64,000 nt of DNA, taken from Sulfitobacter sp. THAF37. GTDB taxonomy: Bacteria > Pseudomonadota > Alphaproteobacteria > Rhodobacterales > Rhodobacteraceae. Numbering within the stretch: position 1 is the stretch's first letter; each line of letters begins with the position of its first letter. The stretch lies in assembly GCF_009363555.1 (NCBI RefSeq), contig NZ_CP045378.1:19444-83443 (forward strand). Direction: 5' to 3'. The notes under the pieces were generated by a model. It searched no databases. It saw nothing but the letters and a program-made list of their open reading frames with translations, and was not told the DNA's origin. A program made the translations under genes and the position numbers. Shown here one piece after another: positions 27,484 to 36,690 of the stretch.

Positions 27484-29873
27484 ATCACATGTCTCCAGAA
27501 ATCGGGATTGGCGCGCCAATCGGCAGGCACGCGGGCCTCGCCAGTGGCGCCGCCGCCAAGGATGGGAAGGAGGTCGCCAAGTGCGGAGAGATCGGCATCG
27601 ACGAAGACGCTGTCGCCCGCCGAGCGGATAAGCGCGATGCGCTGGCCGATGGTCGGCTGCACGAGAAGGGCAGCCTCCTTGGCGTTGACGCGGAGAAAAT
27701 CGTAATCGGAGACGGTGGCGCGATCGTTCGGGAAGAGGATCTGCGTCGGCACCGTCTCGACGATGGTTTTGCCGACGCGGCTGTCGCGCAACTGGCTCGG
27801 ATACTGCGTCATCATGATGACGACGCAGTTCATCTTGCGAAGCGTCACCAGCCAGTTTTCCAGCCGCGCCCCGAAATACGGATCGTCCAAGAGCTTCCAC
27901 GCTTCGTCGAGCACGATGATGGTGGGACGGCGGTCTTCGACCACGCGTTCGATCTGGCGGAAGATGTAGGAGAGTACCGCCATGCGCTCGGTCGTCATGT
28001 CGAGGATCTCGGTCATATCAAACCCGACGATGTCGCCCGTGAGCTTGAGGCCCGCGCCGCGCTCGGGCTCGTCGAACACCCAGCCATAGCGCCCGCCGGG
28101 GGCCCATTCGGCAACGCGGGATTGCAGCTCGCCATCATCATCGAGTGACTGGAACAGGGTCTCGAAACTGGCGAAACGCTGCAGCGCCGCCCCCGCATCG
28201 GCGTTCTGGCCGACCGCGCTTTGGATATGGCGGGATTGCTCGCCCGAGAGCGTGCCATTCCGTGTGAGAAGTGTCGCAAGCCAGTCCGAGAGCCAGGCGC
28301 GGCCGCGCTCGTCGGTTTCGGTGGCGAGCGGGTTCAGACCTGTCGGCACGCCAGCCCGGATTTCGTTATAGCGCCCGCCGAGGGCGCGCACGGCCATCTC
28401 CAGGCCGCGATCCTTGTCGAAGAAGAAAAGCCGTGCGCCGACCCGCTGCGCCTGCGCTGCGAGAAAGGCAGTGGTGAGCGTCTTGCCGGTCCCGGTGCGC
28501 CCCAGAACCAGCGTATGGCCAACGGTCGGTTCCTTGCCTGGGGCTCCCGCCTCGTGGAAATTGAAGCGATAACCAGAGGTGCCGACCGTGGGCAGGACCG
28601 AAATGGTCTGACCCCAGGGCGACTGATCAGGACCGCGTCCTTCGACGCTACCATGCAGAGCTGCGAAGTCGGCGAAATTGATGGAGGAAATCGGCGTCTT
28701 GCGAGCGCGGTAGCCGAAATTGCCGGGGGATTGTGCGAAGTAGGTGGCTTTCAGCGCCATGTTCTCGCGCACGATGACGGACATGATCTCCTGACCCACG
28801 CGTTTGATCTGGGCGGCGGCCCGTTCGAGCGTGTCGCGGTCCGGCGCGTAGACCGCGATGGAGAGGTGATGGTCCCCGAAGGCGATGCGTCCTGCCTCCT
28901 GGTCGTCGGCAGCCTGGCCCAATTGTTCGCGCAGGGAGACGGCCGCATCGTCGGAGGCCTGCATCTGGCGGATGATGCGCTGGATGCGTTCGGCCATGAT
29001 GTTGTTCGGGATCGGGCTGAAGGAGTTCGTGAGCACGATGTCGAGCGGCAGGTCGAGCGCGTCGAGCAGCGTCACATCGGTCAATGCCGGGTAGGTCTTC
29101 ATCGAAAAGAGCGCGCCGTATTTGACCCGCCCAGTCACGGCGTCGGTCAGGGTGACGACGTCGCCGTCGAAGGTCGCGCGGCAATTGCTCAAAATATGTG
29201 AAAGAGGCAGAGCGCTTTGTCCGAAGGCTATGGGGGAGAAGCTGCCCGCGTTCAGCGTGTTTAGATAGCCCAGCCATTCACCACCCGTGCGGGTCAGGCG
29301 CACAGGGTTGGCCGAAGACAGAGCCACCTCGAAAAAGCCCATGACCTCGTTCAGCTCCTGCAGGCGCGTCGCGCGGTCCTTGACCCAGGCTTTGCGGGCC
29401 AGCGTCCGAAGGAATGGAATGCGCGCGGAGATATCGGGGCGCCGGATCACGCTGAGATAGAGTTGGCGCTTGGCCGGGCGCAGGTCTTTCACATGGGCCT
29501 GCCAGCGGGCATCTATCGCGGCGGCGAAGCTGTCGCCCTCGATGGGGCGCATCCCCAGATCCTGTGGCACGGAGATGCGGTGGATGTAAAAGCCGAAGGC
29601 ATTGCCGGTCTGGGCGACGATGGCGGCAACCGCGCGCTTGAGCGCATCGAGCCGTGCGTCTTCGCTGGTCATCGGGTTCAGACCATCAAGGCGCAGGGTC
29701 GCCATCAGATCGCCCTCGCGCAGCACCATCACATCGTCATCGGCAAGCGCGAAATACGGCAGGTGATCAGCGAGATAGCTCTCCCGCGCGAACTCCCCGC
29801 CGCCAGCCTGAAGCAGAGCGGTTCCGTGAGTGGAAAGTGTGCCCGCATCAAGCGCCAAAGCTGTCGCCTCCAT
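27480..29873 (-). CDS. virB4: VirB4 ATPase of the type IV secretion system
   Basis: 797-aa CagE/TrbE/VirB-type ATPase. Walker A GRTGTGKT lies at 458-465 and Walker B TIIVLDEAWKLL near 640. The N-terminal half is the VirB4 family domain that contacts VirB3 and VirB8. It would energise pilin extraction and substrate transfer. The start overlaps virB3 by 26 bp. Length is typical. Confidence 0.95.
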   Translation of the reverse strand: MEATALALDAGTLSTHGTALLQAGGGEFARESYLADHLPYFALADDDVMVLREGDLMATLRLDGLNPMTSEDARLDALKRAVAAIVAQTGNAFGFYIHRISVPQDLGMRPIEGDSFAAAIDARWQAHVKDLRPAKRQLYLSVIRRPDISARIPFLRTLARKAWVKDRATRLQELNEVMGFFEVALSSANPVRLTRTGGEWLGYLNTLNAGSFSPIAFGQSALPLSHILSNCRATFDGDVVTLTDAVTGRVKYGALFSMKTYPALTDVTLLDALDLPLDIVLTNSFSPIPNNIMAERIQRIIRQMQASDDAAVSLREQLGQAADDQEAGRIAFGDHHLSIAVYAPDRDTLERAAAQIKRVGQEIMSVIVRENMALKATYFAQSPGNFGYRARKTPISSINFADFAALHGSVEGRGPDQSPWGQTISVLPTVGTSGYRFNFHEAGAPGKEPTVGHTLVLGRTGTGKTLTTAFLAAQAQRVGARLFFFDKDRGLEMAVRALGGRYNEIRAGVPTGLNPLATETDERGRAWLSDWLATLLTRNGTLSGEQSRHIQSAVGQNADAGAALQRFASFETLFQSLDDDGELQSRVAEWAPGGRYGWVFDEPERGAGLKLTGDIVGFDMTEILDMTTERMAVLSYIFRQIERVVEDRRPTIIVLDEAWKLLDDPYFGARLENWLVTLRKMNCVVIMMTQYPSQLRDSRVGKTIVETVPTQILFPNDRATVSDYDFLRVNAKEAALLVQPTIGQRIALIRSAGDSVFVDADLSALGDLLPILGGGATGEARVPADWRANPDFWRHVI

Positions 29874-30126
29874 GCAGGGCGCGGTTCTTCGTCGGGCGCA
29901 CCGAGCCGTAGGAAACGCGCAGGACCTCGAAGAAATGCGGCTCGCGGTCGGCGACGAACCAGAGGATCGGATAGGCGACGAGGCCGATCAGGAAGAAGAC
30001 CATGGACTTGGTCCAGATGAACGGCAGAACGACCCCGGTCGCCAGCACCACGAGGTATCCGACAGGGAGGCCCAGATACTTGGGCGGTCGGGCGAGGCCC
30101 AGAAAAAGGGGGGATCGTTCTGCCAA
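29848..30126 (-). CDS. virB3: VirB3-like inner-membrane protein
   Basis: 92 aa with a hydrophobic region near 18-57 forming two membrane helices. PLFLGLARPPKYLGLP at the start is the VirB3 signature. VirB3 partners with VirB4, whose gene overlaps it. Confidence 0.88.
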   Translation of the reverse strand: MAERSPLFLGLARPPKYLGLPVGYLVVLATGVVLPFIWTKSMVFFLIGLVAYPILWFVADREPHFFEVLRVSYGSVRPTKNRALHGGDSFGA

Positions 30127-30141
30127 CTCTATTCTCCAACC

Positions 30142-30423
30142 TCAGGAGAAGCCGTCGACGATGGTGCCGGCCGAGAAGATCAGCACGATCCCGATGATGA
30201 CCGAGGCGAACCAGCCCCAGTTCAGCCGCCCCATCATGCACATGAAACCAGTGCCGATGACGGCGAGTGTGGCAACCGCGATCCCAATCGGACCGGTCAG
30301 CGCGGCCTCGACGGTTTCCAGCATGGTCTGGATCGGCGACAAGTCCTGCGCGAAGGCAGGGCTTGCGAGAGCCGCCAAGGTTGTGGTGGCAGGCAAGAGG
30401 CGGCTGAGGCGATGTCGAAGCAT
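30142..30423 (-). CDS. virB2: VirB2-like major pilin
   Basis: 93 aa. The signal peptide is cut after AFA near residue 25; two hydrophobic helices follow (about 44-60 and 70-88), separated by a short loop with MGRLNWGW. This is the TrbC/VirB2 pattern. The ATG at 30423 is chosen for size and signal peptide; longer in-frame extensions into virB1 are not credible. Confidence 0.88.
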   Translation of the reverse strand: MLRHRLSRLLPATTTLAALASPAFAQDLSPIQTMLETVEAALTGPIGIAVATLAVIGTGFMCMMGRLNWGWFASVIIGIVLIFSAGTIVDGFS

Positions 30424-30439
30424 GCGAAGTTCCCTTGTT

Positions 30440-31138
30440 TTACTGAAGATCGATGAGGACCGGCGCGCGGGCTGGAACCCGGTCTGCGACGCGGATGTCC
30501 GGCGCGGAAACAGGTGTACCCGCAAGTCGGGACCGGATCCGGTGGATGCGCGCGATGTAGTCGCGGGTCTCGATGAAAGGCGGGATGCCGGAATACTCGA
30601 CCACCCGGTGCGGTCCGGCATTGTAGGCCGCGAGCGCCAAGTCGATGTCCTTGAACGTTCCGAGTTGTGCGAGCAGATACCGCGCCGCGCCGTCGAGGTT
30701 CTGGGAGGGATCGCGCGGATCGACGCCGAGCGCACGGGCAGTATCCGGCATCAGCTGGCCAAGACCATAGGCATCCTTCGGGCTGACGGCGGTCGGGTTG
30801 TAGCTGCTTTCAGCCTCGACCAGGGCGCGGAACAGAATTTGCCAGTCGTCCGCATCAAGGCTGACCTGCCGCAGGGCACGGTTCCCCTGGTGGCGGACGG
30901 CAGTCGTGCGGATCAGGGAGAGGGTGTCGTCGCGACTGGAAGGCGGCGTGGCGTCCAACGAGGCCAGAACGACCTCGGCTTCAGCGCTATGTTCCAAACC
31001 AGCCCAGGCAGGGCGCTCACCGTGAAAGGTCCAGCCCGAAGTCCGGGCTGTGCCGTCGCGGCCGAAGGCGATAACGTCAGCCGCGCTCCTCGAGGGTGAT
31101 GCTGTAGTCAGGACCAAAGCGCAGATCGCGCCCGTCAC
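30440..31138 (-). CDS. virB1: VirB1-like lytic transglycosylase
   Basis: About 232 aa from a GTG at 31138, giving a plausible signal peptide cut near RSA-A. The transglycosylase domain has catalytic Glu in VEAESSYNP, YGLGQLMPDTA and LALAAYNAGPHRVVEYSG. No ATG exists near the 5' end of the domain; the GTG places the start inside the preceding gene (62-bp overlap). The enzyme would clear peptidoglycan for assembly. It is followed by virB2, the standard order. Confidence 0.82.
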   Translation of the reverse strand: MTGAICALVLTTASPSRSAADVIAFGRDGTARTSGWTFHGERPAWAGLEHSAEAEVVLASLDATPPSSRDDTLSLIRTTAVRHQGNRALRQVSLDADDWQILFRALVEAESSYNPTAVSPKDAYGLGQLMPDTARALGVDPRDPSQNLDGAARYLLAQLGTFKDIDLALAAYNAGPHRVVEYSGIPPFIETRDYIARIHRIRSRLAGTPVSAPDIRVADRVPARAPVLIDLQ

Positions 31139-31391
31139 CGAACTCGAGATGATGTTTGAAGAGCCCTGGCCATATGTTGAAATACCGCGGCTCAGGCCCG
31201 TGCGGGGTGATCCGGGTCGAGACCAGAATGGCTTCCGGCTCACCCTCGCGCAGGTAGATGCACTGGTAGCGCGGCTTGCCATCGTCCGTGAACCCCACGA
31301 GTTCATACCGGCAGCGGAACGCGATGCCCTGTTCGGACAGGTCTTTGACACCATCGATGGTGATCAGGATCTGGTTGCGCGCTATCGGCAT
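31077..31391 (-). CDS. Conserved-looking protein of unknown function, first gene of the virB operon
   Basis: 104 aa, no signal peptide or membrane segment, balanced composition with many aromatic residues (YFNIWPGLFKHHLEF). It looks like a compact soluble domain. It overlaps the virB1 5' end and is the first gene after the promoter region. I recognise no family. A cytoplasmic regulatory or accessory role in transfer is only an inference from position. Confidence 0.6.
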   Translation of the reverse strand: MPIARNQILITIDGVKDLSEQGIAFRCRYELVGFTDDGKPRYQCIYLREGEPEAILVSTRITPHGPEPRYFNIWPGLFKHHLEFGDGRDLRFGPDYSITLEERG

Positions 31392-31463
31392 GTTCGGACT
31401 CTCCCCACGAGAGCCCTTCTACTTCCTGCGCTTAAATCCATAAAGTCATATGGAGTCAATACG

Positions 31464-31496
31464 ACATATTGCAGATAAACACATATTGCGCGATAG
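31464..31496. promoter_or_regulatory. Repeats in the divergent virB/trbM-like promoter region
   Basis: Two direct copies of ACATATTGC (31464-31472 and 31481-31489) lie in the 130-bp spacer between the virB operon and the TrbM-like gene. The second runs into GCGATAG, so ATATTGC-GCGATAG resembles the half-sites ATATCGC/GCGATAT found upstream of the nearby XRE regulator gene. This may be the operator that controls the transfer genes. Confidence 0.4.
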
Positions 31497-31523
31497 TCTG
31501 CGCAACTTTTGCGGGAGAGCGAC

Positions 31524-32102
31524 ATGAAGCGACAGGCGATGGCAGCGGCGATGGGGGTGATGGCGGTGTTCGGAGCCCCGGGGAAGGCGCAGGCCTATGA
31601 CATCGACTGCGCCATCATGCTCTGCATGGCTGGCGGCTTCCCACCGAGCGCAGTCTGTGCACGGGCCTATCGCACTATGATCCGCCGCATCACGCCCTGG
31701 CCGAGCCTGCCGCCCTTCGGGGTCTGCACCTTCGCACATGTGCCGGTCGAGCTGGGCGGGCCCGGCGGGGAGGGCGAGCTCGACACCACTCTGCCCGAAT
31801 ACGAATGGCTGAACCGCACCCATGTGATCTGGTTCACCGGTCAAGCCTATAGAGAAAGGGGAGGTGAACAGTATTGGGACTGGTCTCTCCGTTCCTGCGA
31901 CCGAGAGAACCGCACCTGCCGGTACATCCAGCGGGTCTACCGATCCCACACGCCCTGGCCCGAGGCATTCGTATCGGAAGGCGGTCAGGAGATCGCCTAT
32001 CCGACCGGCGGAGGTTCCTCGTACTTCTATTTGCGCAGTATCATGGTTGAATACGGCGACTACGAGGGCAACATGGGCCACTCGGAGTGGTTCTCCTACT
32101 GA
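31524..32102 (+). CDS. TrbM/KikA-like secreted transfer protein
   Basis: 192 aa from the ATG at 31524, which follows GGGAGAG. The signal peptide ends AQA near residue 21. The mature start DIDCAIMLCMAGGFPPSAVC matches the TrbM pattern of spaced cysteines with a Gly/Pro turn, and further cysteines follow. TrbM-like proteins are periplasmic and assist some conjugation systems. The C-terminal 130 residues, rich in Trp and Tyr, are not familiar. It is divergent from the virB operon and shares its promoter region. Confidence 0.65.
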   Translation: MKRQAMAAAMGVMAVFGAPGKAQAYDIDCAIMLCMAGGFPPSAVCARAYRTMIRRITPWPSLPPFGVCTFAHVPVELGGPGGEGELDTTLPEYEWLNRTHVIWFTGQAYRERGGEQYWDWSLRSCDRENRTCRYIQRVYRSHTPWPEAFVSEGGQEIAYPTGGGSSYFYLRSIMVEYGDYEGNMGHSEWFSY

Positions 32103-32296
32103 TCCGAACGGTCTGATGCCTTCAGGGAAACTGGGCGAAGCTCGACCAGACAAGCATCAAAGCGTTCTGGATCGACATGCCAGCGGCGGCTCACCGAGCC
32201 ATCATTCCAACGGTAATCGGTGAACAGGTGAATCTCCTGCGCACCGTCGTTCAGAAACCCGTTCTGGAAGGGCCAGCCTGTCTTCTTCTTACCCAT
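32096..32296 (-). CDS. Small protein of unknown function
   Basis: 66 aa starting at the ATG at 32296; an in-frame upstream extension is unlikely. The protein has one WNDGSVSRRWHVDPERF stretch, no signal peptide and no known domain. It converges with the TrbM-like gene, overlapping its 3' end by 7 bp, and follows the XRE gene on the same strand by 76 bp. Confidence 0.5.
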   Translation of the reverse strand: MGKKKTGWPFQNGFLNDGAQEIHLFTDYRWNDGSVSRRWHVDPERFDACLVELRPVSLKASDRSDQ

Positions 32297-32372
32297 CGAA
32301 CTCTCTGCACTCCATTTGACTACCTCTTGAGACGTTCCGCTCCAGGACGCATCAGGGGCTGGCAAAAACTGG

Positions 32373-32582
32373 CTAGCGTTTTGTGAAGAGCTCTGCTGGA
32401 TCTACGTTCAGTGCTTTGGCGATACGTTCGAGAAGGTCGAGGGAGGCCGCGAACTTGGCGTTCTCGAGCTTGCCCATATGGCCGCGACTCACATCGGCCC
32501 GATGAGCAAGCTCCTCCTGGCTGAGGCTGCGGGCGCGTCTCAATTCCTGGATGTTTAGTGCTACACGGTCCCGCAAGTTCAT
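32373..32582 (-). CDS. XRE-family helix-turn-helix regulator
   Basis: 69 aa, essentially a single Cro/C1-type DNA-binding domain: LSQEELAHRADVSRGHMGKLE at 19-39, then a helical end ALNVDPAELF. It probably dimerises and represses. A perfect 7-3-7 palindrome 28 bp upstream of its start suggests autoregulation, and similar half-sites occur at the virB promoter, so it may control conjugation. Confidence 0.88.
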   Translation of the reverse strand: MNLRDRVALNIQELRRARSLSQEELAHRADVSRGHMGKLENAKFAASLDLLERIAKALNVDPAELFTKR

Positions 32583-32609
32583 GCCGTTGAAACGGACACG
32601 ATGCGCGAA

Positions 32610-32626
32610 ATATCGCCACGCGATAT
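32610..32626. promoter_or_regulatory. Candidate operator of the XRE regulator
   Basis: ATATCGC-CAC-GCGATAT is a perfect inverted repeat of 7-bp arms located 28-44 bp upstream of the XRE start codon, a usual autorepression position. Confidence 0.55.
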
Positions 32627-32905
32627 ATGTTACATTCGGAAGTGCAGAGAAGAAATCTTGGGATGGCGCGAGATCGCCGGAATGGAATGCCTGCCGAAAC
32701 GCAGGTCACGTGATGATCCGTCTCGCAAACATTATGGGCCGTTCAATCGTTCTTTCAGGAAAGGGCGGCACCGGAGAGAGGTTCCGGTACCGCCAGGGTA
32801 TCGCCCACAGGGAGGTGGTAGAGGGCGAATTCTACACGGAAAATTTGGGGTCGACCAATAATCGCGTAATCATGATTATGGTAATTTTTAGGCTGTCACG
32901 GCACC
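32627..32905. other. Spacer with hairpins at the edge of the catabolic island
   Basis: No gene is supported here. Two structures stand out: a GC-rich hairpin at 32764-32794 (11 pairs with one mismatch around a GAGAGGT loop), and a perfect 12-bp palindrome TAATCATGATTA at 32867-32878. Either could end transcription from the thiolase operon, but neither has a clear T-run. Confidence 0.45.
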
Positions 32906-34105
32906 TCAGACAGCTTCGAGTGCGATTGCAATTCCCTGTCCCACGCCAATACACATGGTCGACAACGACTTTTCTCCAGGTTTGAGGTCCAGCATCGCTG
33001 AGCCGGTGATGCGGGCACCCGACATGCCAAGCGGATGGCCGAGAGCAATAGCGCCGCCGTTTGGGTTCACGCGGGCATCATCATCCGCGATCCCCAGGTG
33101 CCGTAGTGTGGCCAGACCCTGCGAAGCAAAGGCTTCGTTAAGTTCGATCACCGAGAAGTCTTCTTGTTTCAGTCCAAGTCGCGCCATCAGCTTTTTCGAC
33201 GCCGGTGCCGGCCCGAAACCCATGATGCGCGGTGCAACGCCGGCGGTTGCGCCGCCCAAGACCCTTGCGACCGGCGTGAGGCCAAATTTTTTTGCGACGT
33301 CGCTGGTGGCAAGGATCAATGCTGCGGCACCATCGTTCACGCCTGAAGAATTCCCTGCGGTTACCGTGCCATCCGCTTTTACGAAAGTTTTCAGTTGGGC
33401 GAGCGCTTCCAAAGTCGTACTCGCGCGAGGGTGTTCATCCTGTACGACGATCTTTGGCTCCCCCTTTCGCTGAGGAATCTCTACCGGGACAATTTCACGG
33501 GCCAAACGACCGTTCGCCATAGCAACGCTCGCCTTTTGCTGGGAATGTAGGGCGAAAGCATCTTGGTCGGCGCGGTTGATGCCGAAGACTTCAGCCACGT
33601 TTTCGGCCGTTTCAGGCATACTGTCGACGCCGTATTGGCTCTTCATCAGTCTATTGACGAAGCGCCAGCCGATGGTGGTGTCTTCCACACTATTCTCGCG
33701 CGAGAATACTGTTGTAGCTTTTGGCATCACAAACGGAGCACGCGACATGCTTTCCACACCACCTGCGACAATGAGATCGGCCTCTCCTGATTTGATAGCG
33801 CGGGCGGCCGTGATTATCGCATCCATGCCCGACCCGCACAACCGATTCATTGTTGTCCCCGGTACACAATCCGGAAATCCAGCTAGTAGAAGCGACATGC
33901 GAGCAACATTACGGTTGTCCTCTCCCGCTTGGTTGGCGCAGCCAAAAATCACTTCGTCAATGGTCGCTAGATCTAGCCCCGGGTTTCGGCTGGCCAAGGC
34001 CCTGAGTGGGATTGCGCCAAGATCGTCGGCTCGCACAGAAGAAAGCGCGCCGCCATAGCGACCGATTGGTGTGCGGATGTAATCGCAGATATAGACGTTT
34101 GTCAT
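32906..34105 (-). CDS. pcaF: 3-oxoadipyl-CoA thiolase-type acetyl-CoA acyltransferase
   Basis: 399-aa thiolase. Catalytic Cys in NRLCGSGMDA near 90, GGAIALGHPLGMSGAR with catalytic His near 350, and the second Cys in MCIGVGQGIA near 388 are present. GEDNRNVARM near 62 is typical of PcaF/PaaJ enzymes that split 3-oxoadipyl-CoA to succinyl-CoA and acetyl-CoA. This fits the adipate beta-oxidation inferred for the island. It overlaps etfA by 4 bp and is the last gene of its operon. Confidence 0.88.
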   Translation of the reverse strand: MTNVYICDYIRTPIGRYGGALSSVRADDLGAIPLRALASRNPGLDLATIDEVIFGCANQAGEDNRNVARMSLLLAGFPDCVPGTTMNRLCGSGMDAIITAARAIKSGEADLIVAGGVESMSRAPFVMPKATTVFSRENSVEDTTIGWRFVNRLMKSQYGVDSMPETAENVAEVFGINRADQDAFALHSQQKASVAMANGRLAREIVPVEIPQRKGEPKIVVQDEHPRASTTLEALAQLKTFVKADGTVTAGNSSGVNDGAAALILATSDVAKKFGLTPVARVLGGATAGVAPRIMGFGPAPASKKLMARLGLKQEDFSVIELNEAFASQGLATLRHLGIADDDARVNPNGGAIALGHPLGMSGARITGSAMLDLKPGEKSLSTMCIGVGQGIAIALEAV

Positions 34106-35028
34106 TCTTTGAGTGCCTTTGTCAGGTCCGGGACTGCGTCGAAGAGGTCTGCGACGAGGCCGTAATCGGCGATTTGGAAGATGGGGGCCTCTTCGTCCTT
34201 GTTGATGGCGACGATGACCTTACTGTCCTTCATCCCCGCAAGGTGTTGAATTGCCCCGGAAATCCCGACCGCGATATACAGCTCGGGCGCCACGACCTTG
34301 CCGGTCTGGCCGACCTGCCAGTCGTTCGGTGCGAACCCAGAGTCCACAGCCGCGCGCGAGGCGCCGACGGCAGCACCCAGTTTGTCCGCAAGTGCTTCAA
34401 TAATCGCGAAATTTTCCTCGGAACCGACGCCGCGCCCGCCCGAGACCACGACCTTGGCCGAGGTCAGTTCCGGACGATCCGACGCCGCGACCTTGTCCTC
34501 GACCCAGGCGCTCAGGCCCGCGTTGCCGGCTGCTGCGATGGCCTCGACGGCGGCCGAGCCACCCTGGCCAGCCGCGTCGAAGGCGGTGGTGCGGACGGTC
34601 AGTAACTTCTTGGAATCGTTGGACTTTACCGTCTGCATCGCGTTGCCCGCGTAGATCGGGCGCTCGAACGTGGACCCGTCCAGGATGGCCGTCACGTCCG
34701 ACAGAACCATCACATCCAGCAGCGCCGCAACGCGCGGCAGGATGTTTTTCGCGCTTGCCGTGGAGGGAGCAACGATATGTTCATAATTGCCTGCCAGGCT
34801 GACCACCAGATCGGCGACCGGCTCGGCCAGGCCGTTGGCGTAGGCCGCGTCATCCGCGACCACAACCTTCGCCACGCCGTCGATCTGCGACGCGGCCTGA
34901 CCCGCAGCAGCAGGGCCCGCAACCAGAACGGTCACATCGCCCAGCGATTTGGCAGCGGTCACCGCCTTGGCGGTGGCGTCCAGCGCCAGCGCGCCACCGG
35001 CGATTTCTGCAAGGAGAAGAACAGCCAT
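34102..35028 (-). CDS. etfA: Electron transfer flavoprotein, alpha subunit
   Basis: 308-aa EtfA. The C-terminal FAD domain contains [11 protein letters not shown] and [16 protein letters not shown], followed by the conserved end [15 protein letters not shown]. It accepts electrons from acyl-CoA dehydrogenases with EtfB. No ETF-quinone oxidoreductase is present here; the chromosomal one would be used. Base composition is more GC-rich than the flanking catabolic genes. Confidence 0.95.
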   Translation of the reverse strand: MAVLLLAEIAGGALALDATAKAVTAAKSLGDVTVLVAGPAAAGQAASQIDGVAKVVVADDAAYANGLAEPVADLVVSLAGNYEHIVAPSTASAKNILPRVAALLDVMVLSDVTAILDGSTFERPIYAGNAMQTVKSNDSKKLLTVRTTAFDAAGQGGSAAVEAIAAAGNAGLSAWVEDKVAASDRPELTSAKVVVSGGRGVGSEENFAIIEALADKLGAAVGASRAAVDSGFAPNDWQVGQTGKVVAPELYIAVGISGAIQHLAGMKDSKVIVAINKDEEAPIFQIADYGLVADLFDAVPDLTKALKE

Positions 35029-35786
35029 TACACGATCCCCTTTTCTTTCAGTTTCGACACCAGCTCGTCGACCGAGCCGACCATCTCGCCTGCCGACCGT
35101 GCGGCGGGCTCGGCGGTTTTCACAATCTCCAGGCGCGGGGTGACATCGACGCCGTAATCGGCGGCGGTCTTCTCATCCAGCGGCTTCTTCTTGGCCTTCA
35201 TGATGTTGGGCAGCGAGGCATAGCGCGGCTCGTTCAGGCGCAAATCGGCGGTGACGATCGCCGGCAGCTTGACCTTGATCGTCTGCAACCCGCCATCCAC
35301 TTCGCGGGTCACGACGGCATGATCGCCTTCGATCCCGACCTCGGAGGCATAGGTCGCCTGGCCCCAGCCCAGCAGCGCCGCCAGCATCTGGCCGGTGGCG
35401 TTCATGTCATTGTCGATCGCCTGCTTGCCCGCGATCACCAGGCCCGGCGCCTCGGCGTCGATCACGGCCTTCAGGATCTTGGCCACCGCCAGCGGCTCGA
35501 TGTCCTGGTGCACGTCATCGGCGGCCACAACCAGGATCGCCCGGTCCGCGCCCATCGCCAGCGCCGTGCGCAGCGTTTCCTGCGCCTGCTTCACGCCGAT
35601 CGAGACGACGACAACCTCGTCCGCCTTGCCCGCTTCCTTCAGCCGGATCGCCTCTTCGACCGCAATCTCGTCGAACGGGTTCATCGACATCTTCACATTC
35701 GCGAGATCAACTCCGCTCCCGTCCGCCTTAACGCGAACCTTCACGTTGTGGTCAATTAGGCGTTTTATAGGAGCAATTATTTTCAT
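35028..35786 (-). CDS. etfB: Electron transfer flavoprotein, beta subunit
   Basis: 252-aa EtfB with AMP-binding features and the recognition-loop signature [20 protein letters not shown] near 177-196. It shares one base with the etfA start, so the two subunits are coupled. A dedicated ETF pair inside the catabolic operon points to oxidation by the island's own acyl-CoA dehydrogenase. Confidence 0.95.
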   Translation of the reverse strand: MKIIAPIKRLIDHNVKVRVKADGSGVDLANVKMSMNPFDEIAVEEAIRLKEAGKADEVVVVSIGVKQAQETLRTALAMGADRAILVVAADDVHQDIEPLAVAKILKAVIDAEAPGLVIAGKQAIDNDMNATGQMLAALLGWGQATYASEVGIEGDHAVVTREVDGGLQTIKVKLPAIVTADLRLNEPRYASLPNIMKAKKKPLDEKTAADYGVDVTPRLEIVKTAEPAARSAGEMVGSVDELVSKLKEKGIV

Positions 35787-35862
35787 TGGCTTTTATCGTT
35801 TTCAAAATTTGCAATGGTGGTAACGGCCCGGATTCCGAGCCGTTACTCGGGATGGGTCCCTG

Positions 35863-36618
35863 TCAATTCGCAGTATAACCGCCATCTACTACAATCTCTG
35901 CTCCGTGAACGAACGATGACTCATCCGATGCGAGGAACAGGACCGCATTCGAAACCTCTTCAGGTTTGCTTGGTCGCTTGAGCAGCGTCGCCCCCAGAAT
36001 TGCCTGCCGGGTAACTTCGTCGGCGTGTAGCAGATCTTTTGTCATGGGAGTATCGATGACACCGGGATGGATCGAATTCACGCGTATGCCACTTTCAGCC
36101 AGGTCGACTGCGCAGGATTTCGTCAACATCCGTACGGCGCCTTTGGATCCAATGTAGGCTCCCGCCGAAGCGGCTCCAACAATCCCATAGATTGAAGAAA
36201 TATTGATAATAGATGCCTTTTCGGCCTCTTTCATCAATGGAACCGCGGCTCGGATGCCGAGATAAATACCGCGTACATTGACGTTGAACGTCATGTCAAA
36301 TTCGTCAGGCGAGGTTTCGTGGAGCGGCTTAAGAATGAGAATGCCAGCGTTGTTCACTAGCACATCAAGCCGACCAGCACTTGATTGCACCGTAGAGATG
36401 ACATTCTTCCAATCTTCTTCAAGCGTCACGTCATGTTGAATGAATTCCGCCTTCCCTCCGGCTTCAATGATACCTTTCACTACGCTTTCAGCCGCTTCCG
36501 TGTCACGGTCGGTTACAAATACATGCGCACCTTCACGTGCCAGCGTTTCACAATGGGCTTTTCCCATGCCCATCGCTCCACCTGTTACCAGTGCGACTTT
36601 TCCGAATACCCTTCCCAA
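35863..36618 (-). CDS. SDR-family dehydrogenase, candidate cyclohexanol dehydrogenase
   Basis: Classical SDR of about 251 aa: TGGAMGMGKAH cofactor motif, NNAG, a Ser in INISSIYG and YIGSKGA. The TTG at 36618 is preferred because AGGGAGAG precedes it and the product then begins MGRVFGKVALVTGG, the usual SDR start; an ATG seven codons upstream lacks a good site. In the pathway it would oxidise the cyclic alcohol to the ketone used by the adjacent Baeyer-Villiger enzyme. The substrate is inferred from context. Confidence 0.85.
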   Translation of the reverse strand: MGRVFGKVALVTGGAMGMGKAHCETLAREGAHVFVTDRDTEAAESVVKGIIEAGGKAEFIQHDVTLEEDWKNVISTVQSSAGRLDVLVNNAGILILKPLHETSPDEFDMTFNVNVRGIYLGIRAAVPLMKEAEKASIINISSIYGIVGAASAGAYIGSKGAVRMLTKSCAVDLAESGIRVNSIHPGVIDTPMTKDLLHADEVTRQAILGATLLKRPSKPEEVSNAVLFLASDESSFVHGAEIVVDGGYTAN

Positions 36619-36690
36619 ATCTCTCTCCCTAGTTTTCATGAACAAATTTAATTGGTTCCGCCGGGGATTCTTGATGCCCGGCGGAATTCT

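Noticed and set aside
35863..36618. A duplicate of the SDR at 6852-7604
   Set aside because: Both are classical SDRs, but they differ across most of their length, including the cofactor motif and active-site surroundings; they are family members rather than recent copies.
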